From: Acidimicrobiaceae bacterium | GTDB lineage: Bacteria; Actinomycetota; Acidimicrobiia; Acidimicrobiales; Palsa-688 | Assembly: GCA_003158835.1 (NCBI GenBank) | Contig: PMLI01000324.1 | Coordinates: forward strand, 149-12,595 | Length of the DNA stretch: 12,447 nucleotides | Direction of reading: 5' to 3' | Made by a program: the position numbers and the translations under genes | Shown here: one piece after another, positions 6,964-12,447 of the stretch | Numbering within the stretch: the stretch's first letter is position 1 | How the letters are laid out: the number at the start of each line of letters is the position of its first letter | Notes under the pieces: generated by a model | Database searches by the model: none | The model's input: only the letters and a program-made list of their open reading frames with translations | Told to the model about the DNA's origin: nothing

Positions 6964-7302
6964 ATGCGTATCGCTTTGCATTCTGTGCTGCGGGAAGGCG
7001 CGGAGCCCGGGTATGAGAGAGCCCACGCGATAATTCCTGCCGACTTGATGGAGAGTTTCCGCCGCGTCGGCATTCACGATTGGGTCATCTGGCGGAGCGG
7101 CCGAAATCTGTTCCACCTGGTCGAGTGCGATGATTTCGGAGCGGCCATGGGCGCGCTCGCGTTCGACTCCGCAAACCAACGGTGGCAGGAGTTGATCAAC
7201 ACCTACGTCGATCACTTCGAGGTCTCGGGCGGAGAGCCGGAGGACATGATAATCGGTGAGGTCTGGAGCCTGAGCCGACAGAAGTCAACTGCAGAGCCAT
7301 GA
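6964..7302 (+). CDS. L-rhamnose mutarotase family protein (RhaM-like)
   Basis: The 112-residue protein has the small ferredoxin-like fold of the L-rhamnose mutarotase family, which interconverts alpha and beta anomers of L-rhamnose or a related deoxysugar in the cytosol. Visible family features are the first strand MRIALHSVLREGAEPGYERAH (1-21), where the family usually has a catalytic His, then GIHDWVIWRSGRNLFHLVEC (about 37-56), DFGAAMGAL, and the hallmark NQRWQELI. The length is close to the family's ~105 residues. The start is taken at the ATG at 6964, with GGAG 6 bases upstream; the in-frame GTG at 6961 is possible. No rhamnose isomerase, kinase or aldolase is in the window, so it is an orphan here. 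Whether it acts on rhamnose or fucose, or serves the Gfo/Idh/MocA pathway 4 kb away, cannot be told. Confidence 0.85.
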   Translation: MRIALHSVLREGAEPGYERAHAIIPADLMESFRRVGIHDWVIWRSGRNLFHLVECDDFGAAMGALAFDSANQRWQELINTYVDHFEVSGGEPEDMIIGEVWSLSRQKSTAEP

Positions 7303-7563
7303 AAATCGACCTGGGCCAGGCCCGGGCGTCGCTGGCGGAAGGCGAGGCCCCCCTGGACTCCCGGTCGTCGCCCCGCAGAGCTTCTAGACCCGGGCCTGTT
7401 CAGGTCTAGCGCCAGGAGCCAGCTTCGGGCGGCGAAGAACGGAGCAGCCGTCGACCAGGGCCTAGCCGACCCGGCGGCGAAAGGTGCACCTTCGGCCGGA
7501 GCTTGCACCACATCTGCACCACAGGAACCGGGCGCTGCACTACGGGACTGCGCGTCCAAGGTG
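7303..7563. other. Intergenic stretch with small inverted and direct repeats
   Basis: I see no gene here. It holds the inverted repeat CTAGACC/GGTCTAG (7384-7390 and 7403-7409, 12-base spacer), which could end the mutarotase message. It also holds the palindrome GGTGCACC (7483-7490) and two copies of TGCACCACA (7504-7512 and 7515-7523). The minus frame across it is open but has no recognisable protein similarity. Confidence 0.4.
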
Positions 7564-7582
7564 GAACGGAGTACCTCCGTTC
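7564..7582 (-). terminator. Perfect 8-base-pair hairpin at the Fic stop codon
   Basis: GAACGGAG (7564-7571) and CTCCGTTC (7575-7582) are perfect reverse complements separated by TAC. The stem includes part of the Fic stop codon (7581-7583). It most likely ends Fic transcription; no T-tract follows, and a protein-binding palindrome is the alternative. Confidence 0.45.
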
Positions 7583-8507
7583 ATAGCCCGCAGGCCCTGA
7601 GGGCTTCCTGCACCGCGTCAACCATTAGCCCAAAGGCTTCCCCGGCTACTCGCCTGGCCACGGCTGCAACCCGCCTCTGCAACATGCTGGTCACCTCAGG
7701 GTAGACCTCATCGATCCGCACCTTGAGCGGCTCCAGCTCGACGTGCTTCTGCCGGACCGAGCCCCCCACATCAAGCGTCACCCACACGCGGAAAGGATGG
7801 CGATCGGACCGGTCCTTCTTGATACCGACATGCACCGATCCCATTACCTGTGCTTGCGCAGGTGCTTGACTTCTGAGCTCGAAGCCACCTATCTCTGTCC
7901 CGGCCCTCGGGAACCGTAGCTGGTCGTTGCCCCCGCCCGCTGTCCCTCCGCTCAGTTGGCCAACATTCACACCTGGGGGCGCGTCAACGGACTTAACAGC
8001 GTCCAGCAGGGCCTTCCCGAGCGCCCCCCGCAGCCGGCCGGCGATGGCGTCCATCGCGTGGTGTTGCAACCCGCCCTGAGCCGTCAGCAGCTCGGTTAGG
8101 CGCTGGCCGAGGGCCGGGGCCGAGCTTTGGGCCGCCCGAGCGCTCTCCACCAGCAGGCCTAGGACGTCGACGACCCTGTCGCTCACGAAACTGACAAACC
8201 TATCTGGGTGGCCCTTGTCAGCCAGTTCCAACGATCCGAAATAGAGGGCCTTCTGGTCGTCGAACACCACTAACGGCGCACTGGCGCTCCGCAACGTGAA
8301 GACGCTCGCCAACACTCTGGCCACTCGCCCATTGCCGTCAGCGAATGGGTGCACCCTCGTGAACGCGTGGTGTACATAAGACGCCTGAAGGCTGGGGTGT
8401 GCGGTGAGGAACGTGTCACTACGAACCTCGAGGACCAGCCGGTGCATCTCAGGAGAGGTGGAGCTGACGGGGGCGTAGGCGTGGAAAGAACCGTCGCCCA
8501 ACCTCAC
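7581..8507 (-). CDS. C-terminal fragment of the Fic gene with the catalytic loop
   Basis: If translated separately from the GTG at 8507, this gives 308 residues beginning at VRLGDGSFHAYAPV, with HPFADGNGRVAR at 53-64. The GTG is really an internal codon of a conserved stretch, and the nearest purine-rich run (GGAGAG) is about 20 bases upstream, so efficient reinitiation is unlikely. The last ~220 residues have a Gly/Asn-rich segment and then a beta-rich part (MGSVHVGIKKDRSDRHPFRV, WVTLDVGG) and C-terminal helices. I do not recognise this domain. If made without the inhibitory helix, the core would lack its own brake. Confidence 0.4.
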   Translation of the reverse strand: MRLGDGSFHAYAPVSSTSPEMHRLVLEVRSDTFLTAHPSLQASYVHHAFTRVHPFADGNGRVARVLASVFTLRSASAPLVVFDDQKALYFGSLELADKGHPDRFVSFVSDRVVDVLGLLVESARAAQSSAPALGQRLTELLTAQGGLQHHAMDAIAGRLRGALGKALLDAVKSVDAPPGVNVGQLSGGTAGGGNDQLRFPRAGTEIGGFELRSQAPAQAQVMGSVHVGIKKDRSDRHPFRVWVTLDVGGSVRQKHVELEPLKVRIDEVYPEVTSMLQRRVAAVARRVAGEAFGLMVDAVQEALRACGL

Positions 8508-8591
8508 GTGGTTGGCGCTCGTTTTGTACTCTCCTCGCGGTAGGCGGCGCTCCTGCCATCCCTGGGGAGTGTCAAGGGCTCTGTAACTGTC

Positions 8592-9077
8592 CTACGGGGC
8601 ACACACGACCTCGTGGATCCGGCGGATCCAGGCTTCGCTGACCTCCTCGCGCCTGGTGGCCAGGTCGAACGCCATCTCGTAACCTTCAAGGGCCGCGCTT
8701 GCGAGTTCGGCAGCCCGGGGCCCCACAGCTTCAGCGACAGCTATTTGCCACCGTGTGGCTTGTTCGATGACCGTAATGGTCAGGCCCCTGTCGATCGTGT
8801 GGAGACCCTCTATCGCCCCGGTATTGACCGCCGCCCCCCGCATGGCCGAACGGACCAGCGACTCCTGCCCGTCCTCTGTCAACTGGGCTCGGACTTCGCT
8901 GAACAAGGCCGCGTACCTGTCCCAGTCGTCGTTGGTCGACGGGAGCCCGTCCGACCACTGAGCAAAGCGTGGGATGGGCGTGTACATCGCGTCCAAGCGC
9001 CTCAGTTCCTCGAACGTCAGCTCCACAGAGGTGTCGTTCACCATGCCTCCTGGGCCAATGCCGACCGTGCCGAGCAT
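8592..9077 (-). CDS. N-terminal fragment of the Fic gene, ends at the TAG
   Basis: This is the part that would be made as the sequence stands: 161 residues with the Fic_N-type helices, a PxP-containing segment (YTPIPRF, 32-38) and the inhibitory helix with T86/E90/G91, ending at VVCAP before the catalytic core. On its own it lacks the active-site loop and cannot AMPylate. It could act only as a free inhibitory domain, in the manner of a separate FicA-type partner. The ATG at 9044 is an alternative start, but its AGGAGG is only 1 base away, so 9077 is preferred. Confidence 0.45.
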   Translation of the reverse strand: MLGTVGIGPGGMVNDTSVELTFEELRRLDAMYTPIPRFAQWSDGLPSTNDDWDRYAALFSEVRAQLTEDGQESLVRSAMRGAAVNTGAIEGLHTIDRGLTITVIEQATRWQIAVAEAVGPRAAELASAALEGYEMAFDLATRREEVSEAWIRRIHEVVCAP

Positions 9078-9383
9078 ACATTGTCGCCTCCTCGCCGCCC
9101 TTGGTGCAGCTTCCTCCGCCGGGCGCCAGGTCGGTTATGGTTAGTTCCCCGGCTGCTCGAGGGTGGCACTCTCTACAACGCCGTAGGTGTCAGGCGGCGC
9201 ATTCTGTCGTCGAATGGACTTCTTGAAACAGGCCAACCCTTCCCCCGTCCTTCACGTTGGACGGCTCTTGGAGTGGGCCGCCGTGTTGAGTGCCTCTGGC
9301 CGCTCAGCTTGTTCAGGGCCTGAACCATTCCCCATAGGACATCAGCCGGCCGGCGAACCTGACGATCGCGGAAAATGACGGAA
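9078..9383. other. Non-coding gap of 306 bases upstream of the Fic gene
   Basis: Beyond the ribosome site of the Fic gene (GAGGAGG near 9090) I see no gene, repeat or clear promoter on either strand. Open frames through it are overlaps of neighbouring genes without protein-like composition. Confidence 0.4.
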
Positions 9384-9779
9384 TCAGCTGGCACCCTGGC
9401 GATGTAGCGATGGCAGTGAGCCTTGTCCACTGGTTTCAGCGGTGGTAGCAGCGCGCACAGCGGCTTCGACCAGGCGGAGGACCTTCTCGACCTCGGCTGC
9501 TGGCACACCCAGGTTTGCTTCGACCTGCGCCAGGACGGGCAGGAAGAGCTGGCCGGCCTTGGCGTGGGCGTCACGTCCGGATCTCGTCAGCTCGACCCGG
9601 TAGGAGCGTGCGTCGTTGGGGTTGGGCGCCCGGCGAACACGGCCTCGGCGCTCGAGGCGGCGAACGATCGACGACACCGTCGTCGGGGCCAGCGCCATGA
9701 TCTCGGCCAGTTCGGTTGGGGTTGCGCCCCCCGGGCGGGTGAGAACGCTGTAAAGCGCGAAGTCCCCCGCGTCGAGCCC
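9384..9779 (-). pseudogene. MarR-family regulator, 5'-truncated
   Basis: The frame codes for most of a winged-helix MarR regulator. GLDAGDFALYSVLTRPGG (helix 2) starts at 9779, followed by ATPTELAEIMALAPTTVSSIVRRLERRGRV (helix-turn-helix), RRAPNPNDARSYRVELT (the wing, with the family's D-x-R), and a C-terminal dimerisation helix ending in TAETSGQG. The N-terminal dimerisation helix is missing. Upstream of 9779 the frame runs into the end of the vapC-like gene as basic nonsense. It contains no ATG, GTG, TTG or CTG before an in-frame TGA within vapC. The first possible start is the ATG at 9698, in the middle of the DNA-binding domain, giving 104 residues. It is therefore most likely a remnant whose 5' end was replaced when the toxin-antitoxin pair arrived. 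MarR proteins normally repress efflux or stress genes; no target is evident. Confidence 0.72.
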
Positions 9780-9796
9780 GCAGCTCGGCTTCCTGG

Positions 9797-10174
9797 CTAA
9801 ACGCGTATGACGGTTGCCTTCACCCGACGTGTTCTGAGGAGCGCCCTGATGTCCGGCTCGTCACTGGTGAGGACGTGCCCTCCGGGCTGAGCCAAGAGCG
9901 CCACATGAGCGTCTACAAGGTCCGAGGTGCCACTCGACCCGAGAAGTTCACCCACTTTCTTGGCTGCCACCTCGTCGAGCACAGCGACGTCCAGGCCGGG
10001 CAGGGCGCGCGCCAGGTTGGCCTGCTGGCGCCCAGCGCGCCAGACCTGTGCGACGGCACCAGCGCTCGTTCGCACGGGCTCCGCCTGACGCTGGAGGACA
10101 CGCAACATCGCTCCAACTTTCCGGTCGCGTTTGTCGATTGCGATCAAAGCGCCGGAGTCGAGCACGGCCGTCAT
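9797..10174 (-). CDS. VapC-type PIN domain toxin (ribonuclease)
   Basis: The 125-residue protein has the PIN fold of type II toxins, Mg2+-dependent ribonucleases that cut tRNA or rRNA when freed from the antitoxin. Acidic residues expected at the active site are D6 in AVLDSGALIAID (3-14), D85 and D88 in SGTSDLVDAHV (81-91), and D104 in VLTSDEPDIRALL (100-112). The usual Glu position in the second motif reads AQVWR (Q43). I recall actinobacterial relatives with the same Q, so this need not mean inactivity. The ATG overlaps the antitoxin stop (ATGA, 10171-10174), the classic coupled layout. The stop at 9797-9799 abuts the truncated MarR gene. Confidence 0.87.
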   Translation of the reverse strand: MTAVLDSGALIAIDKRDRKVGAMLRVLQRQAEPVRTSAGAVAQVWRAGRQQANLARALPGLDVAVLDEVAAKKVGELLGSSGTSDLVDAHVALLAQPGGHVLTSDEPDIRALLRTRRVKATVIRV

Positions 10175-10416
10175 GCCGACCCCCGTGGCGTCGCGCTTAG
10201 CGCAGCTGCCGCAGCGTTCAGGTCCGAGTCACTGAAGGGACCGTCCTCGGCTTCCCAGACGTCCAAGGCAGCCCCGAGCAACTCGTTCCGCAGGCGCTGC
10301 GCGGCAGCAGCGGCGAGCCAGTTGGAGACGCTTGTCCCCTGCCGGGCTGCTGAGTCCCGAACGGCGGCTCCGACCTCGGGCGGCATTGTAATGGAGAGAC
10401 GATCGACCTGGGTCAT
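10171..10416 (-). CDS. VapB-type ribbon-helix-helix antitoxin
   Basis: The 81-residue protein starts with an RHH DNA-binding unit: strand RLSITMPPEV (6-15), helix 1 GAAVRDSAARQG, turn TSVSN, helix 2 WLAAAAAQRLRNE. It ends in an acidic, Ala-rich tail (DVWEAEDGPFSDSDLNAAAAAL) typical of the segment that blocks the toxin's active site. It precedes and overlaps the PIN toxin. The ATG at 10416 is chosen because it directly precedes the RHH strand; an in-frame ATG at 10470 would add 18 odd residues across the likely promoter. No Shine-Dalgarno is present. The pair should autoregulate by binding its own promoter. Confidence 0.85.
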   Translation of the reverse strand: MTQVDRLSITMPPEVGAAVRDSAARQGTSVSNWLAAAAAQRLRNELLGAALDVWEAEDGPFSDSDLNAAAAALSATPRGSA

Positions 10417-10437
10417 GCATACTATAGTAACACATAC
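10417..10437 (-). promoter_or_regulatory. Promoter/operator of the vapBC-type pair, probably leaderless
   Basis: On the minus strand TACTAT (10429-10424) ends 7 bases before the antitoxin ATG, so transcription would begin at the start codon. It overlaps the perfect palindrome ACTATAGT (10421-10428) and lies between two CATAC copies (10418-10422 and 10433-10437, 15 bases apart). It is an AT-rich island in GC-rich surroundings. Operator use by the RHH antitoxin is inferred from position and symmetry. Confidence 0.45.
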
Positions 10438-10581
10438 GATGGTGTGCGGAACCCCTCGAGATTTGAGCACTCGGTCGTCCGGACTTGCCTTGCCGCAAGC
10501 CGATGGCGGCGAGGAGCACTCCGGAGGAGCTTCCCGTTAGCAGACCTGTTCGACATGGGGGTTCGCACGAAAAGACGGCCT

Positions 10582-10599
10582 GGATGCTACGTAGCCTCC
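10582..10599. repeat. Imperfect palindrome between vapB and the surface-protein gene
   Basis: GGATGCTAC and GTAGCCTCC form an 18-base palindrome with one mismatch; the core GCTACGTAGC (10586-10595) is perfect. It lies about 55 bases after the stop of the large secreted protein on the minus strand and could end its message. A 9-base direct repeat CTCGCCTGA (10599-10607 and 10613-10621) adjoins it. The rest of the gap (10438-10653) holds no gene. Confidence 0.3.
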
Positions 10600-10653
10600 T
10601 CGCCTGAACAAACTCGCCTGAGGATGGACGTTGTGCCCGTTCGGTACCCAGCG

Positions 10654-12447
10654 CTACAGATCTGCGTTTTCGGCGGCAAAGTAGCTCGGGAGAGCACTGT
10701 AGGAACTTCCCTGATCAGTGACATAGACCAACTCACCGCCGCGAGCCTTTATCGCCTGCAACGTCGATAGCAGCTGCGCCGGGCTCGGCCCCGAGGTGAT
10801 GATGTAGCCGGTCGGCACCGGTTCCGACGGGTAGTTCGGCGGCGGACCGGACTGGAACGAAGCCAGCGTGCCTTCCATGACCACGATGCCGTTGGCCACG
10901 CTCGTCGAGAGGTAGCCCGAGGCCGGTGGCGCGCCCGGGTTGAGGATGTCGATGCCCCCGAGCGAGTGGACGTACCCGGTCAGCGTTTCGTAGTAGCTCA
11001 GGTTCGTCGTCGATCCGGTCACGTCGTCGAAGAAGATGTCGTCCACGCCGTAGAGCGAGCGCCACTCCTTGACCTGTGACTCCACCGAGGAAATAGAGCC
11101 GGTAGCCTCGGCCGTGTCGACGTACCCCATCATCGTCCAGCCGTTCGCCTCGGCCTTGTCGATCGCAGAAGCGTAGATCGGGTCGAGCGCCGTGCCCGGA
11201 CCTGAACCGACGTTGGCGATGACGTAGGCAGGGAGATGGGCCGGGACGGTCGTGGCCAGGGTCGACCACATCGGGCCCGAGGTCGGGTACTGGTAGGCCG
11301 GGATCAGCCACGACTGTCCGGTGGTGCCAGGAGCACCGGCCGTCGTCGTAGTCGGGGCGGCCGTCGTCGTAGTCGGGGCGGCCGTCGTCGTAGTCGGGGC
11401 GGCCGTCGTCGTAGTCGGGGCGGCCGTCGTCGTAGTCGCGGCCGTGGTGGTGGATGCCGTCGTCGTGGATGTCATGGTCGTGGGTGGTGGCGGCTGGGTC
11501 GTCGTAATCGTGGGTAGCCGGGTGGTCGTAGTGGTAGGCGCCGTAGTCGTGGTCGGCACGGCCGTGGTCGCGGTGGCCGTGGTGGCCGCGGTAGTAGGCG
11601 TGGTCGGTACGTCGGCAGCGGCCGCGAGCGGCGCCACGGTTGTCGTGCTGGTCGGCGCCACAGTCGTCGAAGTTGTCCCCGCAACTCCGCCGCTGGCTCC
11701 GAACAGGGCCGCCACCGCGCCCGCACCCGTTGCCGTAGGGGCGAACTCCCCGCTCACGCCGGTGGCCATGGCGAAGACGAAGTGCTTGTTGGGCACGGTG
11801 TAGACCACCCCCGCATCGGGGCCCGCCGCCGCGTCGCCCGAGGCCATCGCCCCGCCCACGTAGGCTTCGTCGCTGGTCGGGGCGTCCAGAGCGGGGAACG
11901 GGTCGTTCGAGAAGCCGACGCCTTCCAAGGACCACGAGGGGTCGGTCCCGGCGTTGAGCTCCTGGGCGGCAACGTCGGCGTGCTGGATGGCGCCGCTCCA
12001 GGTCACCTCCACTTGAGACGGGCCGGCAACAGATACGGTGCCGTACCAGATCTGCAGGGCCCGGCCGTCGGCGGCGTCCAAGTAGGGCGTGGAGGCCTCA
12101 GACCACTGGCTCACGCCGCCGCCCGAGACCTCTGTCACGTAGTCGGGCCAGCTGTCGTTGATGACGGTGAGCACCAGGAGGTCCCCCGCGTTTTGGGGGG
12201 ACACCTCGAGGCGGAACGATGTCGCAGCGTGCAGGTCGCCGGCAAAAATGGCAGGCGCACCGACCGGCGACGTCGTGGGCCCGGCCGCGGTCCCGGTGCT
12301 CGCCTCTGCCACCTGGGACGCCGGCGCCACGGTGGTCTCTGTCACGGGGCCCGCCGCCGGCCCCGCCGGCAAAGCCGGGACCGTGGTGGCCGGACCGGTG
12401 GCCGAGAAATCGGTGGCCGTGGCACCGCCCGTGGTGAGCTCGGCCGT
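10654..12447 (-). CDS. Large secreted protein with C-terminal spherulin-4 (GH135-like) domain, 5' end outside the window
   Basis: All 598 visible codons are open to the right edge, so the signal peptide and true start are not seen. In visible numbering, residues about 63-255 form a beta-sandwich-like domain (AGDLLVLTV, VSGGGVSQW, IWYGTVSVAGPSQVEVTW, AAQELNAG) of a type I have seen in secreted actinobacterial proteins but cannot name. Residues 256-375 are a Thr/Ala/Pro linker with TTTTAAP repeats, likely glycosylated and extended. Residues about 380-597 resemble the spherulation-specific family 4 / GH135 barrel: LIPAYQYPTSGPMWSTL, PAYVIANVGSGPG, MMGYVDTAEA, GVDDIFFDDV (D474/D475), GGIDILNPGAPP and VVMEGTLASF (E525). 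GH135 enzymes cut galactosamine-containing polysaccharide. The acidic residues sit where the catalytic ones are expected, but DD replaces the DE pair I recall, so activity is not assured. It likely acts at or outside the cell surface. Confidence 0.82.
   Translation of the reverse strand, partial: TAELTTGGATATDFSATGPATTVPALPAGPAAGPVTETTVAPASQVAEASTGTAAGPTTSPVGAPAIFAGDLHAATSFRLEVSPQNAGDLLVLTVINDSWPDYVTEVSGGGVSQWSEASTPYLDAADGRALQIWYGTVSVAGPSQVEVTWSGAIQHADVAAQELNAGTDPSWSLEGVGFSNDPFPALDAPTSDEAYVGGAMASGDAAAGPDAGVVYTVPNKHFVFAMATGVSGEFAPTATGAGAVAALFGASGGVAGTTSTTVAPTSTTTVAPLAAAADVPTTPTTAATTATATTAVPTTTTAPTTTTTRLPTITTTQPPPPTTMTSTTTASTTTAATTTTAAPTTTTAAPTTTTAAPTTTTAAPTTTTAGAPGTTGQSWLIPAYQYPTSGPMWSTLATTVPAHLPAYVIANVGSGPGTALDPIYASAIDKAEANGWTMMGYVDTAEATGSISSVESQVKEWRSLYGVDDIFFDDVTGSTTNLSYYETLTGYVHSLGGIDILNPGAPPASGYLSTSVANGIVVMEGTLASFQSGPPPNYPSEPVPTGYIITSGPSPAQLLSTLQAIKARGGELVYVTDQGSSYSALPSYFAAENADL
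11339..11437. repeat. 21-base tandem array coding for the Thr-rich linker
   Basis: Four identical 21-base units (11339-11359, 11360-11380, 11381-11401, 11402-11422) and a 15-base partial unit (11423-11437) begin GCCGTCGTCGTAGTC. They code on the minus strand for the seven-residue unit APTTTTA. The copies are identical at every position including silent ones, which points to recent slippage or expansion. Confidence 0.85.

Larger units (their letters stand above)
7581..9077 (-). pseudogene. Fic family gene interrupted by one in-frame TAG
   Basis: Fic proteins transfer AMP (or related groups) to hydroxyls of target proteins. Read as one frame from the ATG at 9077 (GAGGAGG 9 bases upstream) the gene has 498 codons and shows a class II layout. 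The inhibitory motif [S/T]xxxE[G/N] is NTGAIEG with T86, E90 and G91. The catalytic loop is HPFADGNGRVAR (codons 243-254) with H243. Codon 162 (8592-8594) is TAG. The frame is open and Fic-like on both sides: IRRIHEVVCAP before it, then DSYRALDTPQGWQERRLPRGEY and ANHVRLGDGSFHAYAPV after it. The usual beta-hairpin flap region is therefore present but cut off from the start. A single CAG-to-TAG change would explain it. A long C-terminal extension (about 275-498) ends in helices and is not recognised. A read error or amber readthrough cannot be excluded. Confidence 0.88.

Noticed and set aside
7212..7559. Minus-strand frame of 115 codons opposite the mutarotase 3' end
   Set aside because: It overlaps the conserved C-terminus of the mutarotase gene and has no recognisable similarity; kept only as an open frame.
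10444..10770. Plus-strand frame of 108 codons between vapB and the surface-protein gene
   Set aside because: It overlaps the 3' end of the spherulin-4 gene and shows no domain, no ribosome site and no protein-like composition.
11339..11437. Possible CRISPR array
   Set aside because: Units are head-to-tail without unique spacers and keep the reading frame of a protein linker.
11321..11803. Valine-rich plus-strand frame that resembles a membrane protein
   Set aside because: It is the complement of the Thr-rich linker (ACC/ACG codons read backwards as Val codons), not a gene.

Overview
The window reads as a piece of a high-GC actinobacterial chromosome. Pointers to this are a GTP-type PEP carboxykinase of the mycobacterial kind, the TM2/DUF2752 gene pair, frequent GTG and TTG starts, two likely leaderless starts, and a secreted protein with a long Thr/Pro/Ala linker. 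That linker style is common in Acidimicrobiia, but placing the organism there is inference from style, not from a marker gene. No rRNA, tRNA, CRISPR array, insertion sequence or phage gene was seen.

Left part (1-2843, all on the minus strand): the N-terminal third of pckG runs off the left edge. A DMT/EamA exporter-like permease and a Gfo/Idh/MocA oxidoreductase follow; these two are about 20 bases apart and probably cotranscribed. A divergent intergenic region (2844-3048) with two small inverted repeats leads to a plus-strand two-gene unit: a ribbon-helix-helix protein overlapping by GTGA a 488-residue DNA methyltransferase. The methyltransferase carries a C-terminal PD-(D/E)XK-like domain. 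This unit ends at a strong hairpin shared with the convergent TM2/DUF2752 operon.

Middle (4812-7302): the minus-strand operon of a TM2 protein (Pro-rich GQPYP repeats) and a DUF2752 membrane protein lies divergent to an aldo/keto reductase. A gene of the L-rhamnose mutarotase family follows on the plus strand.

Right part (7581-12447, minus strand) looks accessory and worn. A Fic (AMPylase-type) gene is intact except for one in-frame TAG at 8592-8594. A MarR-family regulator has lost its 5' end exactly where a vapBC-type toxin-antitoxin pair abuts it. The end of the window is filled by a large secreted or surface protein with a C-terminal spherulin-4 (GH135-like) domain, whose N-terminus lies beyond the right edge.

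The most interesting points are the RHH plus methyltransferase/nuclease-like fusion, the amber-interrupted Fic gene, the vapBC/MarR junction and the spherulin-4 surface protein. I do not see proof of a wholly new system; the RHH-methyltransferase unit is the best candidate for one.
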